DNA from: Parabacteroides sp. FAFU027
GTDB taxonomy: Bacteria; Bacteroidota; Bacteroidia; Bacteroidales; UBA7332
Length of the DNA: 64,000 nt
Assembly (NCBI RefSeq): GCF_022808675.1
Contig: NZ_JAKZKV010000013.1
Span: 62,001-126,000, forward strand
Reading direction: 5' to 3'
Position 1 is the stretch's first letter. Each line of letters starts with the position of its first letter. The notes below the pieces were generated by a model. The model was not told the DNA's origin, ran no database searches, and was given only the letters and a program-made list of their open reading frames with translations. The position numbers and the translations under genes are program-made. Below are positions 51,335-61,081 of this stretch, in pieces.

Positions 51335-51359
51335 ACTTAGGAAAATACTTTTCCTAAGT
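51335..51359. other. Hairpin in the rest of the 51.23-51.55 kb gap
   Basis: ACTTAGGAAAA-TAC-TTTTCCTAAGT is a perfect 11-bp stem about 190 bases before the protease ATG. One further ATTCGTGG word lies at about 51281. I see no clear promoter box and nothing else in this stretch. Confidence 0.4.
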
Positions 51360-51550
51360 GATAAAGTAAGCCACACCACCCATAACAGAGCTCACTTTTT
51401 CATACCTGACCGTTCTATCCCGTTTCTTTATATAAAAAAAGAAAATCCGGCAAAGTATCCCGGAGCAAAATATTGTTTTAACAAAAAACTCTCTCTAATT
51501 TTAGCCTCGATTTTGACTGAATAAAGAAACAACCATTACACCATTACTTT

Positions 51551-53221
51551 ATGAAAAGATTTAGATTAGGCAGAAATGCAGTTATTGCAGCCACCCTGCT
51601 CCTATCCAATATCGCCGTTTCAGGTTATTGCGACGAAAAACACAATTTCGACAACACTAAAAATCTGGACGTTTTCTATAGTATCTATAAACAGCTTGAC
51701 CTGTTTTATGTGGATTCTATCAAGCCGGAGAAAGTGATCCGCACAGGCATCAACGCCATGCTGGGGAGCCTTGACCCATACACCAACTACATCCCCGAGG
51801 ATGAAATGGAGGACTTTAAATTCATCACAACCGGGGAATATGGCGGCATCGGCTCAATCATTGGTTCACGCAATGGCAATATCATCATCTCTGAGCCTTA
51901 TGAAAATATGCCTGCTGCCAAAGCCGGATTGAAAGCCGGAGATGTTGTTCTGGAGATTGATGGGAAAAGCGTAAAAGGTAAAGCCATCAACGAAGTTAGC
52001 GAATGGTTAAAAGGCCAACCCAACACCATCATCAAAATTAAATACCAAAGAGACGAAAATAAACCGAAAGAAGTAACAGTTACCCGTTCTAAAATTACGG
52101 TCAGCTCTGTCCCCTATTACACCGTGGTCGGAAATAATACCGGCTACATTCTCATCAGCAGTTTTACCGACAAAACCGGAGAAGAGTTTAAAAGCGCATT
52201 TCTGGATTTGAAAAACAATAAAAAAATTACTTCTCTCATCATTGACCTGCGCGGCAATGGCGGTGGCATCATGGAGGAAGCTATCAAAGTGATTAACTAC
52301 TTTGTACCGAAAGGAGTGGAGGTTGTTTCCACAAAAGGCAAAGTAAAACAATGGGATCGCGTCTATAAAACACCCGCCGAACCATTGGACACCCAAATTC
52401 CTATAGCCGTAATGGTCAACCGTGGTTCGGCCTCCGCATCAGAGATTGTATCCGGAGCACTTCAGGACCTGGATCGTGCCGTGATTATTGGCAGTCGCAC
52501 ATTCGGCAAGGGTCTGGTGCAAACGACACGTCCGATCAGCTATAATGGAAGCATAAAGGTAACAACCGCTAAATACTACACCCCAAGCGGACGATGTGTG
52601 CAGGCGATTGATTACAGCAACCGGAATCCCGATGGCAGTGTAGGTAAAACCCCGGATAGCCTCACCACGGTTTTCTATACAAAAAACAGACGCCCGGTTC
52701 GTGACGGTGGCGGTATCACCCCCGATGTGACGACCGAGGAGGTTCAAATACCGAACATTGTGTACTACCTCGAAAGCGATTACCTGTTGTTTGACTACGC
52801 AACGCAATACGTTAGAAAACACGATAAAATTGATATCGCAGGCAAATTTGCTCTAACGGATGCTGACTTCAACGATTTTAAGGCCTTTGTAAAGTCTAAA
52901 AACTTCACCTACGATCGTCAAAGTGATAAAGCATTGAAAGAATTGAAAGAGGTAGCTAAATTTGAAGGATATTACGAAAGTGCCGAACCGGAATTCAAGG
53001 CTCTGGAAGCAAAGCTCACTCACGATTTGGATAAATCTTTGAATAAATTCTCAACTGATATCCGCAATATGCTGGAAATCGAGATTGCCAAACGTTACTA
53101 TTTCCAGAAGGGTGAAATCGCCCAGACACTGAAAAACGACAAGGAGATCAAGAAGACCCTGGAAGTGATCAACAATGCACAAAAGACTTCCGAACTGCTT
53201 AAAGCGACTGCTTCGAAATAG
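51551..53221 (+). CDS. S41-family C-terminal processing peptidase (CtpA/Prc-like)
   Basis: 556 residues. A signal peptide (MKRFRLGRNAVIAATLLLSNIAVSG) exports it to the periplasm. A PDZ domain covers about 88-175 (GGIGSIIG, then MPAAKAGLKAGDVVLEIDGKSV). The protease core has the Ser-Lys dyad: Ser295 in NRGSASASE and Lys320 in TFGKGLVQT, 25 residues apart as in Prc. Such enzymes trim or degrade envelope proteins from the C-terminus. A C-terminal helical extension of about 150 residues follows the core. It is a single gene; no lipoprotein adaptor is nearby. Confidence 0.95.
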   Translation: MKRFRLGRNAVIAATLLLSNIAVSGYCDEKHNFDNTKNLDVFYSIYKQLDLFYVDSIKPEKVIRTGINAMLGSLDPYTNYIPEDEMEDFKFITTGEYGGIGSIIGSRNGNIIISEPYENMPAAKAGLKAGDVVLEIDGKSVKGKAINEVSEWLKGQPNTIIKIKYQRDENKPKEVTVTRSKITVSSVPYYTVVGNNTGYILISSFTDKTGEEFKSAFLDLKNNKKITSLIIDLRGNGGGIMEEAIKVINYFVPKGVEVVSTKGKVKQWDRVYKTPAEPLDTQIPIAVMVNRGSASASEIVSGALQDLDRAVIIGSRTFGKGLVQTTRPISYNGSIKVTTAKYYTPSGRCVQAIDYSNRNPDGSVGKTPDSLTTVFYTKNRRPVRDGGGITPDVTTEEVQIPNIVYYLESDYLLFDYATQYVRKHDKIDIAGKFALTDADFNDFKAFVKSKNFTYDRQSDKALKELKEVAKFEGYYESAEPEFKALEAKLTHDLDKSLNKFSTDIRNMLEIEIAKRYYFQKGEIAQTLKNDKEIKKTLEVINNAQKTSELLKATASK

Positions 53222-53243
53222 AGCTCAAACTCATAAAAAAATT

Positions 53244-53282
53244 AGGCGACTGCGCAAATATAGCGTAGTCGCCTTGTTTTTT
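53244..53282 (+). terminator. Terminator of the S41 peptidase gene
   Basis: AGGCGACT pairs with AGTCGCCT, followed by TTGTTTTTTT. Confidence 0.85.
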
Positions 53283-53319
53283 TAACCACAGATGAAATCA
53301 AAATATCAAATCTATGTAG

Positions 53320-53349
53320 TTGATTTTCCGAATAAAAGCATTACCTTTG
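53320..53349 (+). promoter_or_regulatory. Promoter of rpsA
   Basis: TTG at 53320-53322, 19 bases, then TACCTTTG at 53342-53349; the leader is about 60 bases. Confidence 0.6.
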
Positions 53350-53416
53350 CAGCACTTTTTGAGAATTACAATATAATGTCTAACTCACTAGTAAACCAAA
53401 AATCAATTAATTATTT

Positions 53417-55207
53417 ATGTCTGAACAATTTAAAAATGTAGCTCCTGTTGAGAACTTCGACTGGGATGCGTTCGAAAAAGGTGAAGTTTTTGGCGAAAAA
53501 AGCCACGACGAATTGGTTAACACTTACGACCAGTCTTTAAACACAGTTAAAGACAAAGAGGTAATCGAAGGTACAGTTATTTCATTGAACAAACGCGAAG
53601 TAGTTGTAAACATCGGTTACAAATCAGACGGTATCATTTCTATGAATGAATTCCGTTACAATCCTGAATTAGCTGTAGGTGACACTGTAGAAGTTTACAT
53701 CGAAAGCCAGGAAGACAAAAAAGGACAATTGATCCTTTCTCACAAAAAAGCTCGTGCTACCCGCTCTTGGGATCGTGTTAACGAAGCTTTGGAAAAAGAC
53801 GAAATTATAAAAGGTTTCGTGAAATGCCGCACTAAAGGTGGTATGATCGTTGACGTATTTGGTATCGAGGCGTTCTTGCCAGGTTCTCAAATTGACGTTA
53901 AACCTATCCGTGACTACGATGTATTCGTTGGTAAAACAATGGAATTCAAAGTGGTTAAAATCAATCAGGAATTCAAAAACGTTGTTGTTTCTCACAAAGC
54001 TCTTATCGAAGCAGAAATCGAACAACAGAAAAAAGATATCATCTCTAAACTTGAAAAAGGTCAGGTACTTGAGGGAACCGTTAAAAACATCACTTCTTAC
54101 GGTGTATTCATCGACTTGGGTGGCGTTGACGGCTTGATCCACATCACTGACCTTTCTTGGGGACGTGTTTCACATCCTGAAGAAGTTGTTGCATTGGATC
54201 AAAAACTTAACGTTGTTATCCTTGACTTCGACGATGAGAAAAAACGTATTGCTCTCGGCTTGAAACAATTGACTCCTCACCCATGGGATGCTTTGAGCGC
54301 AGAACTGAAAGTTGGCGACAAAGTTAAAGGTAAAGTTGTTGTTATGGCTGATTACGGTGCATTCATCGAAATCGCTGCTGGCGTAGAAGGTTTGATCCAC
54401 GTTTCAGAAATGAGCTGGTCACAACACCTGCGTAGCGCTCAGGACTTCCTGAACGTAGGCGACGAAGTTGAAGCTGTTATCCTGACTTTGGACCGCGAAG
54501 AGCGTAAAATGTCTTTGGGTATCAAACAGTTGAAACAAGATCCATGGGAAGCTATCGAATCTAAATATGCAGTAGGTTCTAAACACACTGCTAAAGTTCG
54601 TAACTTCACTAACTTCGGTGTATTCGTAGAAATCGAAGAAGGTGTTGACGGTTTGATCCACATCTCTGACCTTTCTTGGACTAAAAAAGTAAAACACCCA
54701 TCTGAATTCACTCAAATCGGTGCTGAAATCGAAGTACAAGTATTGGAAATCGACAAAGAAAACCGTCGTTTGAGCCTGGGTCACAAACAATTGGAAGAAA
54801 ACCCATGGGATGTTTTCGAAACAATCTTCACTGTTGACTCAGTTCACGAAGGAACTATCATCGAATCTTTGGACAAAGGCGCTGTAATCGCTCTTCCTTA
54901 CGGTGTTGAAGGTTTCGCAACTCCTAAACACTTGGTTAAAGAAGACGGTACTCAGGCACAAGTTGAAGAAAAACTTGAGTTCAAAGTAATCGAATTCAAC
55001 AAAGAAGCTAAACGCATCATTCTTTCTCACAGCCGTATCTTCGAAGATGCTCAAAAAGCAGAAAACAAAGAAGCTGCGAAAGAGAAAAAAGCTGCGAAAA
55101 AATCTTCTAAGAAAGAAGATGTAGCTCCTACTCAGACACTCGAAAAAACTACTTTGGGTGACATCGAAGAGCTTGCTGCTTTGAAAGACAAATTGGCTGG
55201 TAAATAA
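53417..55207 (+). CDS. rpsA: 30S ribosomal protein S1
   Basis: 596 residues with six S1 (OB-fold) repeats. The third to fifth are the most canonical (GVFIDLGGVDGLIHITDLSW, GAFIEIAAGVEGLIHVSEMSW, GVFVEIEEGVDGLIHISDLSW), and the first two and the last are more divergent. The tail is Lys/Ala-rich. S1 helps load mRNA on the 30S subunit, which matters in Bacteroidota because most genes lack a strong Shine-Dalgarno sequence. Codon choice is extremely biased, as expected for a highly expressed ribosomal gene. It is a single gene with a good promoter and terminator. Confidence 0.97.
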   Translation: MSEQFKNVAPVENFDWDAFEKGEVFGEKSHDELVNTYDQSLNTVKDKEVIEGTVISLNKREVVVNIGYKSDGIISMNEFRYNPELAVGDTVEVYIESQEDKKGQLILSHKKARATRSWDRVNEALEKDEIIKGFVKCRTKGGMIVDVFGIEAFLPGSQIDVKPIRDYDVFVGKTMEFKVVKINQEFKNVVVSHKALIEAEIEQQKKDIISKLEKGQVLEGTVKNITSYGVFIDLGGVDGLIHITDLSWGRVSHPEEVVALDQKLNVVILDFDDEKKRIALGLKQLTPHPWDALSAELKVGDKVKGKVVVMADYGAFIEIAAGVEGLIHVSEMSWSQHLRSAQDFLNVGDEVEAVILTLDREERKMSLGIKQLKQDPWEAIESKYAVGSKHTAKVRNFTNFGVFVEIEEGVDGLIHISDLSWTKKVKHPSEFTQIGAEIEVQVLEIDKENRRLSLGHKQLEENPWDVFETIFTVDSVHEGTIIESLDKGAVIALPYGVEGFATPKHLVKEDGTQAQVEEKLEFKVIEFNKEAKRIILSHSRIFEDAQKAENKEAAKEKKAAKKSSKKEDVAPTQTLEKTTLGDIEELAALKDKLAGK

Positions 55208-55227
55208 TTTACCGTCTGAATATACAG

Positions 55228-55262
55228 AAGAGGCGTTCCGAAAGGTTCGCCTCTTTTTTTTA
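55228..55262 (+). terminator. Terminator of rpsA
   Basis: AAGAGGCG pairs with CGCCTCTT, followed by nine T in all. Confidence 0.9.
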
Positions 55263-55320
55263 TCCAAACCATTTACCCCGGTAAAACGTTCTTCATTCAT
55301 CCTGACTAAATATTAATCCG

Positions 55321-56043
55321 ATGAACACAAAACAATTTGAAAACAAAGTTGTGCTGGTAACCGGAGCCTCAAGAGGCATTGGAAATGAAATAGCCAGACA
55401 ATATGCCCATATGGGAGCCAGTATCATTATTGCAGATATCCAACCCGCTAAAAAGGATTTCCCATTTGAATTTATTCATACAAACGTTGGAGAAGCCGAC
55501 TCCGTAAAGGCTCTGTTTTCGATCATTAAGGAGCGTTACAAGCAACTGAATATCTTGATTAATAATGCGGGAATTTCGATATTTACCCCCTTTGAAGAGT
55601 TGAGCTTGGAGAATTGGGACAAGGTAATCAATACCAATCTCCGTAGTGTATTCCTTTGCAGTCAGGCGGCACTGCCATTGATGAAAGAGAAGGGCGGAAA
55701 AATCGTCAATATAGCTTCTACGCGGGCTTTTATGAGTGAAGCGAACACGGAGGCCTATTCTGCATCGAAAGGCGGAATAATAGCCCTTACACATGCTTTG
55801 TCTGTGTCTTTATCTAAACACCAAATACAAGTCAATTCGATTTCACCCGGGTGGATAGAAACAGGAAATTACGAAGCGCTTAGAAAAGAAGACCATGCTC
55901 AGCACCCTAGTAACCGGGTAGGAAAACCGACAGATATAGCAAGAGCCTGCCTCTTCCTGACAAGCCCTGAAAATGATTTTATAAATGGGACAAATCTCAC
56001 CATTGACGGAGGAATGACCATCAAGATGATATATGAAGAATAA
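55321..56043 (+). CDS. Short-chain dehydrogenase/reductase (SDR)
   Basis: A 240-residue classical SDR with TGASRGIG (14-21), NNAG (81-84), catalytic Ser133, Tyr146 and Lys150 (YSASK), and the C-terminal GTNLTIDGGM. It resembles FabG-type oxidoreductases but differs clearly from the FabG at 32.2 kb, for example in its shorter cofactor-variable region. The substrate is unknown. It is a single gene; the convergent rel gene shares the terminator. Confidence 0.9.
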   Translation: MNTKQFENKVVLVTGASRGIGNEIARQYAHMGASIIIADIQPAKKDFPFEFIHTNVGEADSVKALFSIIKERYKQLNILINNAGISIFTPFEELSLENWDKVINTNLRSVFLCSQAALPLMKEKGGKIVNIASTRAFMSEANTEAYSASKGGIIALTHALSVSLSKHQIQVNSISPGWIETGNYEALRKEDHAQHPSNRVGKPTDIARACLFLTSPENDFINGTNLTIDGGMTIKMIYEE

Positions 56044-56090
56044 AAGAAGAGCGGCATTGAATTTTTTCATTTCAATGCCGCTCTTCTTTT
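56042..56090. terminator. Bidirectional terminator between the SDR gene and rel
   Basis: A perfect 20-bp stem (56042-56061 with 56071-56090; core GAAGAGCGGCATTGAA) with A-rich and T-rich ends suits both convergent genes. Confidence 0.9.
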
Positions 56091-58334
56091 TTATTTTCCA
56101 TCCACTCTCGCTACGGTAGTCAGATTGGTCAATCTATTGAGCTTAGAGCAAAGATTATTCACATCAATGGCACTGTGAACCATAAACTCAATCCGACCCT
56201 CAAATATACCATCTTTTGTTTCGATATGAATCTTTTGGATATTCATGCTCAGTTCCTCAGAGAGGACTTTTGTGATATCATTCAATACGCCAATCGCATC
56301 AACTCCCTTCACCTCGATACTAACCGGGAAAGAGTGCTCAGCAAAGGAACTCCACTCTACTGAAAGAAGCTTATTCCCGAAAGTACTTTTGAGTCGCATC
56401 GCAACCGGACAAGAGCGTTTATGCACCTCTACCATCCCACTGTCGCTGATATATCCCAATGCATCATCAAAAGGCAGGGGATGACAACAATCAGCAAACT
56501 TGAAGGTTTTGTTAAAGTCCTCCTCTTCAAGAAAGAAGGATTTTTTCTTGTCAATGGGGACTTTTTCAGAATTAACGGCATTCCTTTTATTCGACTTTCC
56601 ACCTCCGAATATTTGCCTCAGATTTCGGGTAAAGAATCCGGACTCTTTATCCTTCACCTGCTCAACAATATCACCATCTTCCAGGTCAATTTCTTTCTTC
56701 CCAACCTGTTTAAACAGCTCTTCTTTGGATGCCAGATTATGTATCTGAATCAGGGTATTGATTGCGTGAGGCTTTTCCCCTAAATGACTTGAAATAAATT
56801 CTTTTACAATAGTTTCGCCCTGTTGGATAGCCAGCCTGTCATCTTTCTGAAGCTGTTTATTGATATTTACTCGAGCATGGGATGTTGTTACATAATTCAG
56901 CCATTCTGGTTGTGGTAGTTGTGAGCGTGATGTCAGAATCTCAACCTGATCTCCACTCTGAAGTTTATGGCTGAGAGGAACCAGTTTATGGTTTACTTTT
57001 GCACCAATACAATGATAACCAAGTTGGGTGTGTAGGTTAAAGGCAAAATCGAGTGCAGTAGCCCCCTGAGGCAGGGTTTTAATTTCTCCTTTTGGTGTAA
57101 ATACAAAAATTTCAGAAGCGTACAGATTCATCTTAATAGAATCCAGAAAATCCATCGCACTCGGCCCCGGATTTTCCAACACTTCACGGATTCGTTTCAA
57201 CCAATCATTCAATTCACTGCTGGTTTCAACGGTAGTTGTTTCAGTCTTGTAATTGAAGTGAGCTGCCATCCCTTTTTCGGCAATCTCATTCATACGCTCG
57301 CTTCGGATTTGAACCTCAATCCAGTGTCCTCCCGGGCCCATGACCGTAACGTGAAGTGCCTGGTAGCCGTTTGCTTTAGGTCGGCTCACCCAGTCGCGGA
57401 TACGCTCAGGATGTAATCGGTAAATATCGGTAATCAGGGAGTAAATGTTCCAACATTCTATCTTTTCAAGATTCTCATCCTTTGGTTTAAAGATGATACG
57501 GGCAGCGCAAAGGTCATAGATTTCTTCAAAAGAAACTTTTTTGGTTTGCATTTTAAGCCAAACGGAATAGACAGACTTGGTTCTCCAAATCATGTCAAAT
57601 TTCACTCCCATTTCACTCAATTTGTGTCTAATGGGGGCAGCAAAATCCTCATATATATTTTGTCGAAGAGATTCTTCGGTTGAAATACGTTCACTCAGTT
57701 CACGGTAGGCATCAGGATGCTCATACTTAAAACTAAGGTCTTCAAGTTCTGATTTGATAGCATGAAGACCTAAACGATAAGCCAATGGCGCGTAGAGGTA
57801 TTGCGTCTCCCCTGCAATTTTAAATTGCTTGCTGGGTAACATCGAATCGAGTGTGCGCATGTTATGCAGGCGGTCGGCCATTTTAATAAGCACCACTCGA
57901 ATGTCTTCCGACATCGTCAATAGTAATTTTCTAAAGTTTTCAGCCTGGGAAGAGGCTTGTTCTCCGAAAATACCGCCAGAAATCTTGGTAAGGCCGTCCA
58001 CAATCTGTGCAACCTTTTCGCCAAAAAGATTTGAAATATCTTCAACCGTAAACTCTGTATCCTCAACCACATCATGTAATAATGCAGCACAAATCGAGGT
58101 AGAGCCCAAGGTCATGTCTTTAGCAACAATCCGTGCTACAGCAATGGGATGAAGAATATAAGGCTCTCCGGAACGGCGACGAATGCCCTTGTGAGCAGCA
58201 TTCGCAAAATTGAATGCTTTAGTAATTATTTCAATTTTCTTCCTGTGAGGTGAGTTCAGGTAATCTTCAATCAATTCCTGAAACTCCTTCTCTATCAGTT
58301 CTTCGTCTGACAAATTCTTTATCTCTTCGCTCAT
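56091..58334 (-). CDS. rel: RelA/SpoT homologue, (p)ppGpp synthetase/hydrolase
   Basis: A 747-residue long RSH protein. The N-terminal HD hydrolase domain keeps HPIAVARI and HDVVEDTE, so hydrolysis is likely active. The synthetase domain has the conserved YDLCAARIIF and RPKANGYQALHVTV blocks. The TGS domain begins near IFVFTPKGEIKTLPQGATALDFAF, and the C-terminal part has a zinc-finger-like CCHPLPFD and an ACT/RRM domain. The layout is that of a bifunctional SpoT-type enzyme for the stringent response. It is the last gene of a minus-strand run from parA, 9 bases after the transglycosylase. Confidence 0.95.
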   Translation of the reverse strand: MSEEIKNLSDEELIEKEFQELIEDYLNSPHRKKIEIITKAFNFANAAHKGIRRRSGEPYILHPIAVARIVAKDMTLGSTSICAALLHDVVEDTEFTVEDISNLFGEKVAQIVDGLTKISGGIFGEQASSQAENFRKLLLTMSEDIRVVLIKMADRLHNMRTLDSMLPSKQFKIAGETQYLYAPLAYRLGLHAIKSELEDLSFKYEHPDAYRELSERISTEESLRQNIYEDFAAPIRHKLSEMGVKFDMIWRTKSVYSVWLKMQTKKVSFEEIYDLCAARIIFKPKDENLEKIECWNIYSLITDIYRLHPERIRDWVSRPKANGYQALHVTVMGPGGHWIEVQIRSERMNEIAEKGMAAHFNYKTETTTVETSSELNDWLKRIREVLENPGPSAMDFLDSIKMNLYASEIFVFTPKGEIKTLPQGATALDFAFNLHTQLGYHCIGAKVNHKLVPLSHKLQSGDQVEILTSRSQLPQPEWLNYVTTSHARVNINKQLQKDDRLAIQQGETIVKEFISSHLGEKPHAINTLIQIHNLASKEELFKQVGKKEIDLEDGDIVEQVKDKESGFFTRNLRQIFGGGKSNKRNAVNSEKVPIDKKKSFFLEEEDFNKTFKFADCCHPLPFDDALGYISDSGMVEVHKRSCPVAMRLKSTFGNKLLSVEWSSFAEHSFPVSIEVKGVDAIGVLNDITKVLSEELSMNIQKIHIETKDGIFEGRIEFMVHSAIDVNNLCSKLNRLTNLTTVARVDGK

Positions 58335-58343
58335 ATAATCGGA

Positions 58344-60383
58344 TTACGATTTCGGAATTTTAATGCGCATGCCAACCTGAATCGCATCCTGGCGGCTCAT
58401 TTTATTAGCTTGCATAATCTGCTCTACACTTGTCCCGGGGTATTTGCTGGCAATAGCCCAAAGCGTATCCCCTTTTCTGACACGGTAATATTCGAAATCT
58501 TTTATTAAACTATCCTTGGATACAAATTTATTAGAGCGATCATCCACCGATATAGAATCATTTACAGCCTTGGAAACAGTTTTGTTTTTCAAGGCCAAAT
58601 CTTTAGACTCAACCAGCACTGTTTTTACACGTTTTTCTTTCGTGCGTATAGAAAGCATGTCTCCTCTGTCCAGTTTTGTACTCTTGAGATGATTCCACTT
58701 CTTTACGTCTGAAGTATTAACATTATATTTATCTGCAATTTCAGACAAGGTCTCACCTTTTTTCACCTTATGATGCAAGGTTACATCGACCATCTCGATA
58801 ACCTGCTTGCGTTTTGCCGACTGATTTGTATCTGCCAATGTTGCTTTTTCCTCGGTCTCTTTGGTTCTCTTTTCCACTTTGATAGCTAAAAGCTGACCTT
58901 TGCTGACTTTAGATTTGCTTAAGTGATTCATTTTTTTCAAATCACATACACTTACATCATATTTAGCAGCAATCTCCTGCAATGTTTCCCCTTTCTTCAC
59001 TTTATAATATTGGGTAGTAGCGGAAACACTCTTTGCTTTTGTTTTCTCTTTTACAACAGAAGCCGTTTGGTTTGAGATAGAATCATTTGAGTTTTTGACC
59101 GGCGCAACAGGAGTTACTCTTTTCTCTTTATAGATAGCTAAAAGGGAATTCTTTTTGAGTTTTGTTGATTTCAGGTTATTCCAGCTTTTAATATCAGAAA
59201 CCGAAACCCCGTAACGACTGGCAACATTATAAATCGACTCTCCTTTACGGACTTTATGCCTGATTACTGTCTGTACAACATCGTCATTGATTGTTCCCGG
59301 ATCAACGGTTTTACGGAAGTTAAGCAGAAACTCTTCAGAACGGTATTTGGCAATGGTATCCTCTTGCTCAATATAGGCATAAGCTGATGCCATGGGCAAT
59401 CTCAATGTCTGAGGTTTAATATTTCCCGGGATAAGCTCTTTCCGGTATTGAGGATTCAGAATTTTAACCTCTTCCACAGGGATATTGAGCATGTCCGCAA
59501 TCTGTTGGAAATGCACCATTTTATTCACCTGTACGGTATCTGAATTTACCGGGAGTTTACATTGGGCTGCACAGATATTATGCTCTTTTGCGTAGCTCAT
59601 CAGATAATTAACAGCGATGAATGCAGGCACATATCCACGCGTTTCTTTCGGCAGGTTGAAATAAATCTCCCAATAATCACGCTTTCCACCGGAACGACGG
59701 ATCGCTTTATTGACATTTCCGGGTCCACAGTTATAAGCTGCAATAGCCAGATTCCAGTCTCCATAAATTCGATGAAGCGCCTTTAAATATCTTACTGCGA
59801 CATATGTCGATTTAATCGGGTCACGACGTTCGTCGATGAGGTTATCAATCTGCAAACCGTAATCTTTTCCGGTATAAATCATAAACTGCCACAAACCCGC
59901 AGCTCCAACACGCGAAGTAGCGGCTGGATTCAATGCCGATTCAATTACCGGCAGATACTTGAGCTCCAGCGGCATATTTTCAGCGTCGAGAGCTTGTTCA
60001 AAAAGCGGGAAATAAAACTTTGACAAGCCCATCATGTAGCTGACACGCTCTCTCAGGCGACCTGCATAGAGGTCAATATACGTTCTAACCACCTGGTTAT
60101 AGGGCATTTCTATAACAGATGGCATTTTTGATAATCGTTCAATGTAAATTGAGTCTGAAAATAGAGGATTCTCGGATTGCTGAATGCAATGTTCATCCAA
60201 AGACAGGTGATTGGTAACGATCCAATCCGAAAGTAGAGAATCAATATTGGAAGTCAGAGGAGCTGGTACCTGAATGGCATCATCATGAATTGTTTCCTTT
60301 ATACCACCCGGCGTTCGTTTGGCAGCAAAAGAAGAAAGGCTAATAATGAAAAGAGAAAAAACAAATAAGCGAGTCTTAATCAT
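58344..60383 (-). CDS. mltD: LysM-containing membrane-bound lytic transglycosylase (MltD-like)
   Basis: 679 residues. A signal peptide (MIKTRLFVFSLFIISLSSFAA) is followed by an SLT domain with catalytic Glu148 (PVIESALNP), GLWQFM and AYNCGPGNV. Four LysM repeats lie at about 376-418, 460-502, 538-580 and 633-677, separated by Lys/Thr-rich linkers. The enzyme cleaves peptidoglycan glycan strands with 1,6-anhydro product formation, while the LysM repeats hold it on the wall. There is no lipobox, so it is periplasmic rather than lipid-anchored. Gaps of 4 and 9 bases to the neighbours indicate one operon with parAB, the DUF5683 gene and rel. Confidence 0.94.
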   Translation of the reverse strand: MIKTRLFVFSLFIISLSSFAAKRTPGGIKETIHDDAIQVPAPLTSNIDSLLSDWIVTNHLSLDEHCIQQSENPLFSDSIYIERLSKMPSVIEMPYNQVVRTYIDLYAGRLRERVSYMMGLSKFYFPLFEQALDAENMPLELKYLPVIESALNPAATSRVGAAGLWQFMIYTGKDYGLQIDNLIDERRDPIKSTYVAVRYLKALHRIYGDWNLAIAAYNCGPGNVNKAIRRSGGKRDYWEIYFNLPKETRGYVPAFIAVNYLMSYAKEHNICAAQCKLPVNSDTVQVNKMVHFQQIADMLNIPVEEVKILNPQYRKELIPGNIKPQTLRLPMASAYAYIEQEDTIAKYRSEEFLLNFRKTVDPGTINDDVVQTVIRHKVRKGESIYNVASRYGVSVSDIKSWNNLKSTKLKKNSLLAIYKEKRVTPVAPVKNSNDSISNQTASVVKEKTKAKSVSATTQYYKVKKGETLQEIAAKYDVSVCDLKKMNHLSKSKVSKGQLLAIKVEKRTKETEEKATLADTNQSAKRKQVIEMVDVTLHHKVKKGETLSEIADKYNVNTSDVKKWNHLKSTKLDRGDMLSIRTKEKRVKTVLVESKDLALKNKTVSKAVNDSISVDDRSNKFVSKDSLIKDFEYYRVRKGDTLWAIASKYPGTSVEQIMQANKMSRQDAIQVGMRIKIPKS

Positions 60384-60387
60384 AAAA

Positions 60388-61080
60388 CTAAAATTTAATC
60401 GAACACTGAAGCCCGAGGTTCAGCGAACGGTCATTCTGGTTAGTTGATTTGATCAATGAAGGGTTTAACTTTAAACTCAGATCGGGACTGATATCAAACT
60501 GAAACAGTTGAGCATCCACATAAGCATCGATCATTGTAACAAAATAAAGACCTACCATACTGATTACGGTCAGGTCTCGATTGCGCCGGAAATAATCTCT
60601 CCGGTTCTTAAGGATAGTAGTCAGTTGATCTTTTGATATTTCGCCGTTTTCATATCGTGTCACATATGAAAGCGGTAAAATATCCTTAAAACGGTTTGTA
60701 TTGGGATTGTTATCAGTTATATCCTGATAAGCATTCGAATAGTCCTTCAAATACTGACTATTCCAGGTCAACCCATAAGTTAACCCTGCAAAACCGCCAT
60801 ACACCAGCGGCAATTTCCAATACTTGCGGTTATAAATCTGACCAAGACCCGGCAACAAAGCTGAATACCATACAGCCTTTCCGGGATCGGGAGCAAAACG
60901 AAGCTTTTGGGTAGCTCCGGCAATATCTGCTTTGTTGTATCCTGTCGGTAATTCCTTTACCGACAATGTATCATTCTGCCTGCTATTAATGACAGAAACT
61001 CCGCCTTGCTGAGCAAAAGCGGAGGTAAAGCACAAATATAGTGCAATTATCGCAAATATTCGTCTGGTTATCAACGTCAA
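60388..61080 (-). CDS. DUF5683 membrane protein
   Basis: 230 residues with a signal peptide ending AFAQ, then a central membrane part (WYSALLPGLGQIYNRKYWKLPLVYGGFAGLTYGL) and another helix (DLTVISMVGLYFVTMIDAYVDAQL). The PGLGQIYNRKYWK block is the core of DUF5683. No function is known to me. It lies between parB (1-base gap) and the lytic transglycosylase (4-base gap), an order I believe is common in Bacteroidota, which suggests a role at the envelope during division or segregation. Confidence 0.85.
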   Translation of the reverse strand: MTLITRRIFAIIALYLCFTSAFAQQGGVSVINSRQNDTLSVKELPTGYNKADIAGATQKLRFAPDPGKAVWYSALLPGLGQIYNRKYWKLPLVYGGFAGLTYGLTWNSQYLKDYSNAYQDITDNNPNTNRFKDILPLSYVTRYENGEISKDQLTTILKNRRDYFRRNRDLTVISMVGLYFVTMIDAYVDAQLFQFDISPDLSLKLNPSLIKSTNQNDRSLNLGLQCSIKF

Positions 61081-61081
61081 A